Part shown: positions 6,591-8,640 of the stretch, piece by piece
How positions within the stretch are numbered: position 1 is the stretch's first letter
Layout: every line of letters starts with the position of its first letter
Assembly (NCBI GenBank): GCA_022710255.1
Contig: JAKLHG010000140.1
Span: 1-8,640 of the forward strand
Source: Candidatus Hydrogenedentota bacterium
GTDB lineage: Bacteria; Hydrogenedentota; Hydrogenedentia; Hydrogenedentales; CAITNO01
Length of the DNA: 8,640 nucleotides
Direction of reading: 5' to 3'
The notes under the pieces: generated by a model
Told to the model about the DNA's origin: nothing
What the model saw: only the letters and a program-made list of their open reading frames with translations
The model's database searches: none
Made by a program: the position numbers and the translations under genes

Positions 6591-6626
6591 GTGGCCACAA
6601 GGGATTCACGTGGAATACGTTTCCAC
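6591..6626. promoter_or_regulatory. Palindromic cluster immediately upstream of the ilvD promoter
   Basis: GTGGCCAC (6591-6598) is a perfect 8-base palindrome. GTGGAA (6610-6615) and TTCCAC (6621-6626) form a perfect inverted repeat with a 5-base spacer, ending two bases before the -35 element. CACGTG (6607-6612) overlaps its left arm. The placement suits an operator or activator site for a dimeric regulator; none is identified. Confidence 0.4.
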
Positions 6627-6628
6627 AG

Positions 6629-6659
6629 TTGCACCCTTTCCGGGGAAGTTTGTTATACT
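6629..6659 (+). promoter_or_regulatory. Candidate extended -10 promoter for ilvD
   Basis: TATACT (6654-6659, 5 of 6) is preceded by TGT at 6651-6653, giving an extended -10 of the TGn type. TTGCAC (6629-6634) is a fair -35 but at a long 19-base spacing, which the extended -10 could tolerate. Transcription would start near 6666, about 214 bases ahead of the ilvD start codon. Confidence 0.5.
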
Positions 6660-6748
6660 GTGCATTGGTTCAGTATCTTATTTCTAGCCTGTCTCGTAAA
6701 GAGCAGGAAGTTTCACCTACCTCGAGACCCGGGCAACATCCTTTGCGG

Positions 6749-6785
6749 GAAAGGGGGTAGCGTGAGGAATACCCCGTTTCTTTTT
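6749..6785 (+). terminator. Rho-independent terminator inside the ilvD leader
   Basis: GGGGTA (6754-6759) pairs perfectly with TACCCC (6770-6775) around a 10-base loop. Below a single G-G mismatch, GAAA (6749-6752) pairs with TTTC (6777-6780), and TTTTT follows at 6781-6785. The GC-rich core with a T-tract is a good intrinsic terminator. It lies about 85-120 bases after the predicted transcription start and 95 bases before ilvD, an attenuator position and not the end of the preceding gene. Confidence 0.6.
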
Positions 6786-6799
6786 AACGTTCCGAGTTG

Positions 6800-6842
6800 C
6801 GGGGCACGCATGCGCCGGGTCTCTTCGGCGTGCGAGGCCCCG
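6800..6842 (+). promoter_or_regulatory. Long GC-rich hairpin before the ilvD ribosome binding site
   Basis: Three stacked helices: CGGGGC (6800-6805) with GCCCCG (6837-6842), CGCA (6807-6810) with TGCG (6831-6834), and CGCCG (6813-6817) with CGGCG (6826-6830), loop GGTCTCTT. That is 15 pairs with only small internal loops. Only TTT follows, so it is not a classic terminator. It ends 21 bases before the AGGAGGAG ribosome binding site and could affect transcript stability or translation. Confidence 0.5.
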
Positions 6843-6879
6843 TTTGCACCACAATACGACCCCAGGAGGAGAATGATTC

Positions 6880-8550
6880 ATGGGCAGTAACACTGTAAAA
6901 GAAGGCTTTGAACGCGCACCGCACCGATCCCTGTTATACGCCACGGGACAGGTGAAAGGCCCGGAAGACTTTAAAAAGCCTTTTATCGGCATCTGCAACA
7001 GCTTTGTGGAAATTATCCCGGGCCATGTGCACCTGGCGGAACTGGGCCGGGTTGCCAAGGCAGCCATTCAAGAGGCGGGCGGCATTGCTTTCGAATTTAA
7101 TACCATCGGCATCTGCGACGGGGTGGCCATGGGCCACGTGGGCATGAAATACAGCCTGCCCTCCCGGGAACTGATCGCGGACTGTGTGGAATCCATGATT
7201 CGCGCCCACCAATTTGACGCGCTGCTGTGCATTCCAAACTGCGACAAAATTACGCCGGGCATGCTGATGGGCGCCATGCGCTGTAACATCCCCACCGTGT
7301 TCGTTTCGGGCGGGCCCATGCGCGCCGGTAAGCTGGACAACGGCAATCCGGCGGATTTGATTACCGTGTTTGAAGGCGTGGGCAAGTACACGCGCGGCCA
7401 GATGAGCGACGGCGAACTGGAGGAACTGGAACGGAAGGCCTGCCCGGGGTGCGGCTGCTGCTCGGGTATGTTCACGGCCAATTCCATGAACTGCCTGTGC
7501 GAGGCGCTGGGCATCGCGCTGCCGGGCAACGGTACCCTTCTCGCCGATTCACCGGAACGCCGGGACCTGGTGCGCGCGGCCGCGAAACAACTGCTGCACG
7601 TTCATGCGGCGGGTCTGTGTCCCCGGGACATTGTGACACCCGAATCCATAGACAATGCCTTCGCCCTGGACATGGCCATGGGCGGCTCGACCAATACCGT
7701 GCTGCACACGCTGGCCATCGCCCGGGAAGCGGGCGTGGTCTATCCCCTGGAGCGGCTTAACGAGGTCAGTGCGCGTGTGCCGAACATCTGCAAGGTGTCG
7801 CCCTCCTACAAGTGGCATATCGAGGATGTGGGCCGCGCGGGCGGCATCATGGCCATCCTGGGCGAACTGATGCAACGTCCGGGCATCCTGAATCCCGACT
7901 GCCCAACGGTAACCCTCAACACCATCGCCGAAAACGTGGGCGGCGCCCGTTCTTCCGATACGGATATCATCAAGACGGTGGAGGCGCCCTACAGTCCGAC
8001 CGGCGGCCTGGCCATCTTGTTCGGCAACCTGGCGCCTGAAGGGGCCGTCGTCAAGGAGGCGGGCGTTGACCCGGCCATTCTGAAGCACACCGGTCCTGCC
8101 GTGATTTTTGAAAGCGAGGAAGATTCCATGCGCGCCATTCTTGACGGTAAGGTCAAGGCTGGCGATGTCGTTGTAATTCGCTACGAGGGTCCTCGGGGCG
8201 GTCCGGGCATGCGCGAAATGCTGGCGCCTACCTCGGCGGTAATGGGCGCGGGCCTGGGTACCAGCGTAAGTTTGATCACGGATGGACGCTTCTCCGGCGG
8301 CACGCGCGGCGCGTGTATCGGCCACGTCAGTCCCGAAGCCGCCGCGGGCGGGCCCATCGGGCTGTTGCGTGCCGGAGATATCATCGAGATTGACATACCG
8401 GCGCGCACGGTGAACGTCAGACTTAGCGAAGCCGAACTCCGGGCGCGGGAGGAGAATCGCCCCGCCCCGCCGGAGCGGCATCTTACCGGCTGGTTAAAAA
8501 GATATAAACGGTTTGTAACCAGCGCCAACACCGGTGCCGTGCTTGAGTAG
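6880..8550 (+). CDS. ilvD: Dihydroxy-acid dehydratase
   Basis: 556 residues, the length of the shorter bacterial/archaeal IlvD form (E. coli is about 616). It dehydrates 2,3-dihydroxy-isovalerate and 2,3-dihydroxy-3-methylvalerate to the 2-keto acids that precede valine, leucine and isoleucine; cytosolic, iron-sulfur dependent. NSFVEIIPGHVHL (40-52) and EFNTI are near-identical to IlvD. NCDKITPGM (120-128) gives Cys121 as cluster ligand, Asp122 as metal ligand and Lys123, the carbamylated Lys of the family. CPGCGCCSGMFTANSMN (188-204) contains cluster ligand Cys194, and SLITDGRFSGGT (464-475) the catalytic Ser472. This is IlvD and not the sugar-acid dehydratase branch (no ITPCN motif). AGGAGGAG at 6864-6871, eight bases before ATG, is the best ribosome binding site in the window. 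No other ilv gene is adjacent in view. Confidence 0.96.
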   Translation: MGSNTVKEGFERAPHRSLLYATGQVKGPEDFKKPFIGICNSFVEIIPGHVHLAELGRVAKAAIQEAGGIAFEFNTIGICDGVAMGHVGMKYSLPSRELIADCVESMIRAHQFDALLCIPNCDKITPGMLMGAMRCNIPTVFVSGGPMRAGKLDNGNPADLITVFEGVGKYTRGQMSDGELEELERKACPGCGCCSGMFTANSMNCLCEALGIALPGNGTLLADSPERRDLVRAAAKQLLHVHAAGLCPRDIVTPESIDNAFALDMAMGGSTNTVLHTLAIAREAGVVYPLERLNEVSARVPNICKVSPSYKWHIEDVGRAGGIMAILGELMQRPGILNPDCPTVTLNTIAENVGGARSSDTDIIKTVEAPYSPTGGLAILFGNLAPEGAVVKEAGVDPAILKHTGPAVIFESEEDSMRAILDGKVKAGDVVVIRYEGPRGGPGMREMLAPTSAVMGAGLGTSVSLITDGRFSGGTRGACIGHVSPEAAAGGPIGLLRAGDIIEIDIPARTVNVRLSEAELRAREENRPAPPERHLTGWLKRYKRFVTSANTGAVLE

Positions 8551-8640
8551 TGCGCCTCTGTTGACGGCATGGCGCTTGTCGGGATAAGGTGGGTGGCGCG
8601 ATACACCCGGTTGTCGGGTTCGGGCGGTCAGCGTACGATT
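8551..8640. other. Right-hand flank after ilvD
   Basis: GCGCC (8552-8556) and GGCGC (8571-8575) could form a 5-pair stem with a 14-base loop, and CCCG (8606-8609) with CGGG (8615-8618) another small one, but neither has a T-run. ATG 8569 begins a frame open to the window edge with no ribosome binding site; I do not call it a gene. Confidence 0.4.

Larger units (their letters stand above)
6666..6879 (+). ncRNA. Structured 5' leader of ilvD (candidate attenuator, class unknown)
   Basis: The transcript between promoter and ilvD has hairpins in order. The first is CCTG-T-CTC (6688-6695) with GAGCAGG (6701-6707): 7 pairs, one bulged T, GTAAA loop. The second is CCC-GG-GCAA (6728-6736) with TTGCGGG (6743-6749): 7 pairs and a 2-base bulge. 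Third is the terminator at 6749-6785, and last the long stem at 6800-6842. CTACCTC (6717-6723) can pair with GGGGTAG (6754-6760), which contains the whole 5' arm of the terminator core, so antiterminator and terminator exclude each other. I do not see the hallmark sequences of T-box, TPP, SAM, glycine or ZTP RNAs. A frame from TTG 6665 to TAG 6758-6760 (31 codons) has early Leu, Val, Leu, Ile and Leu codons but no ribosome binding site, so a leader peptide is only a weak option. Confidence 0.5.

Noticed and set aside
6728..6737. CCCGGGCA as part of a ZTP riboswitch
   Set aside because: The matching upstream domain and the CCGCCTGGGCA core are missing.
6754..6775. Resemblance of GGTAGCGTGAGGAA to the 3' part of a TPP riboswitch
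   Set aside because: The required CTGAGA and CTGATC-type segments and the helical order are absent; the sequence is explained by the terminator stem.
7549..8481. 310-codon minus-strand frame opposite ilvD
   Set aside because: Antisense to strongly conserved ilvD; no motif or start signal.
8569..8640. Possible start of another gene after ilvD
   Set aside because: Only 24 codons are visible, without a ribosome binding site or recognisable sequence.
1..8640. CRISPR array, tRNA, rRNA, insertion sequence or prophage signals
   Set aside because: No spaced direct-repeat array, cloverleaf, transposase or integrase motif was found by eye on either strand.

Overview
The window looks like chromosome from a GC-rich, Gram-negative-like heterotroph. 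Good Shine-Dalgarno sites precede every start, two proteins carry Sec-type signal peptides, and one sulfatase carries a Tat-type leader. The mix of an exported Cys-type sulfatase, a two-domain SGNH esterase, a TIM-barrel sugar isomerase, a nucleoside-hydrolase-like protein and an HGSNAT/DUF5009-type membrane protein is typical of Planctomycetota, Verrucomicrobiota, Lentisphaerota or Hydrogenedentota. I infer that range from gene content only and cannot fix the phylum.

There are six protein genes. On the left is a minus-strand sugar phosphate isomerase/epimerase (1-830) that runs off the edge one or a few codons from its expected end. A 348-base divergent gap separates it from a plus-strand exported SGNH/GDSL esterase (1179-2348). 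That gene converges, 29 bases apart, on a minus-strand exported nucleoside-hydrolase-like protein (2378-3484). Next comes a minus-strand Tat-exported sulfatase (3722-5134). The sulfatase is divergent from a plus-strand multi-pass membrane protein of the HGSNAT/DUF5009 family (5388-6554). After a 325-base leader region, a housekeeping dihydroxy-acid dehydratase, ilvD (6880-8550), closes the window.

The first five genes fit extracytoplasmic attack on decorated carbohydrates (de-sulfation, de-esterification, handling of the released sugar). They lie on alternating strands with their own promoters, so this is a neighbourhood and not an operon, and no pathway can be proved from it. ilvD belongs to valine, leucine and isoleucine synthesis and is functionally separate.

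The most interesting non-coding signal is the ilvD leader. An extended -10 promoter (6629-6659) is preceded by a palindrome. It is followed by a small hairpin, a Rho-independent terminator (about 6749-6785) with a possible mutually exclusive antiterminator pairing, and a long GC-rich hairpin (6800-6842) just before the ribosome binding site. This looks like a transcription-attenuation leader that I cannot assign to a known riboswitch class. A second signal is a 29-base REP-like imperfect palindrome (5249-5277) between the sulfatase and the membrane protein.
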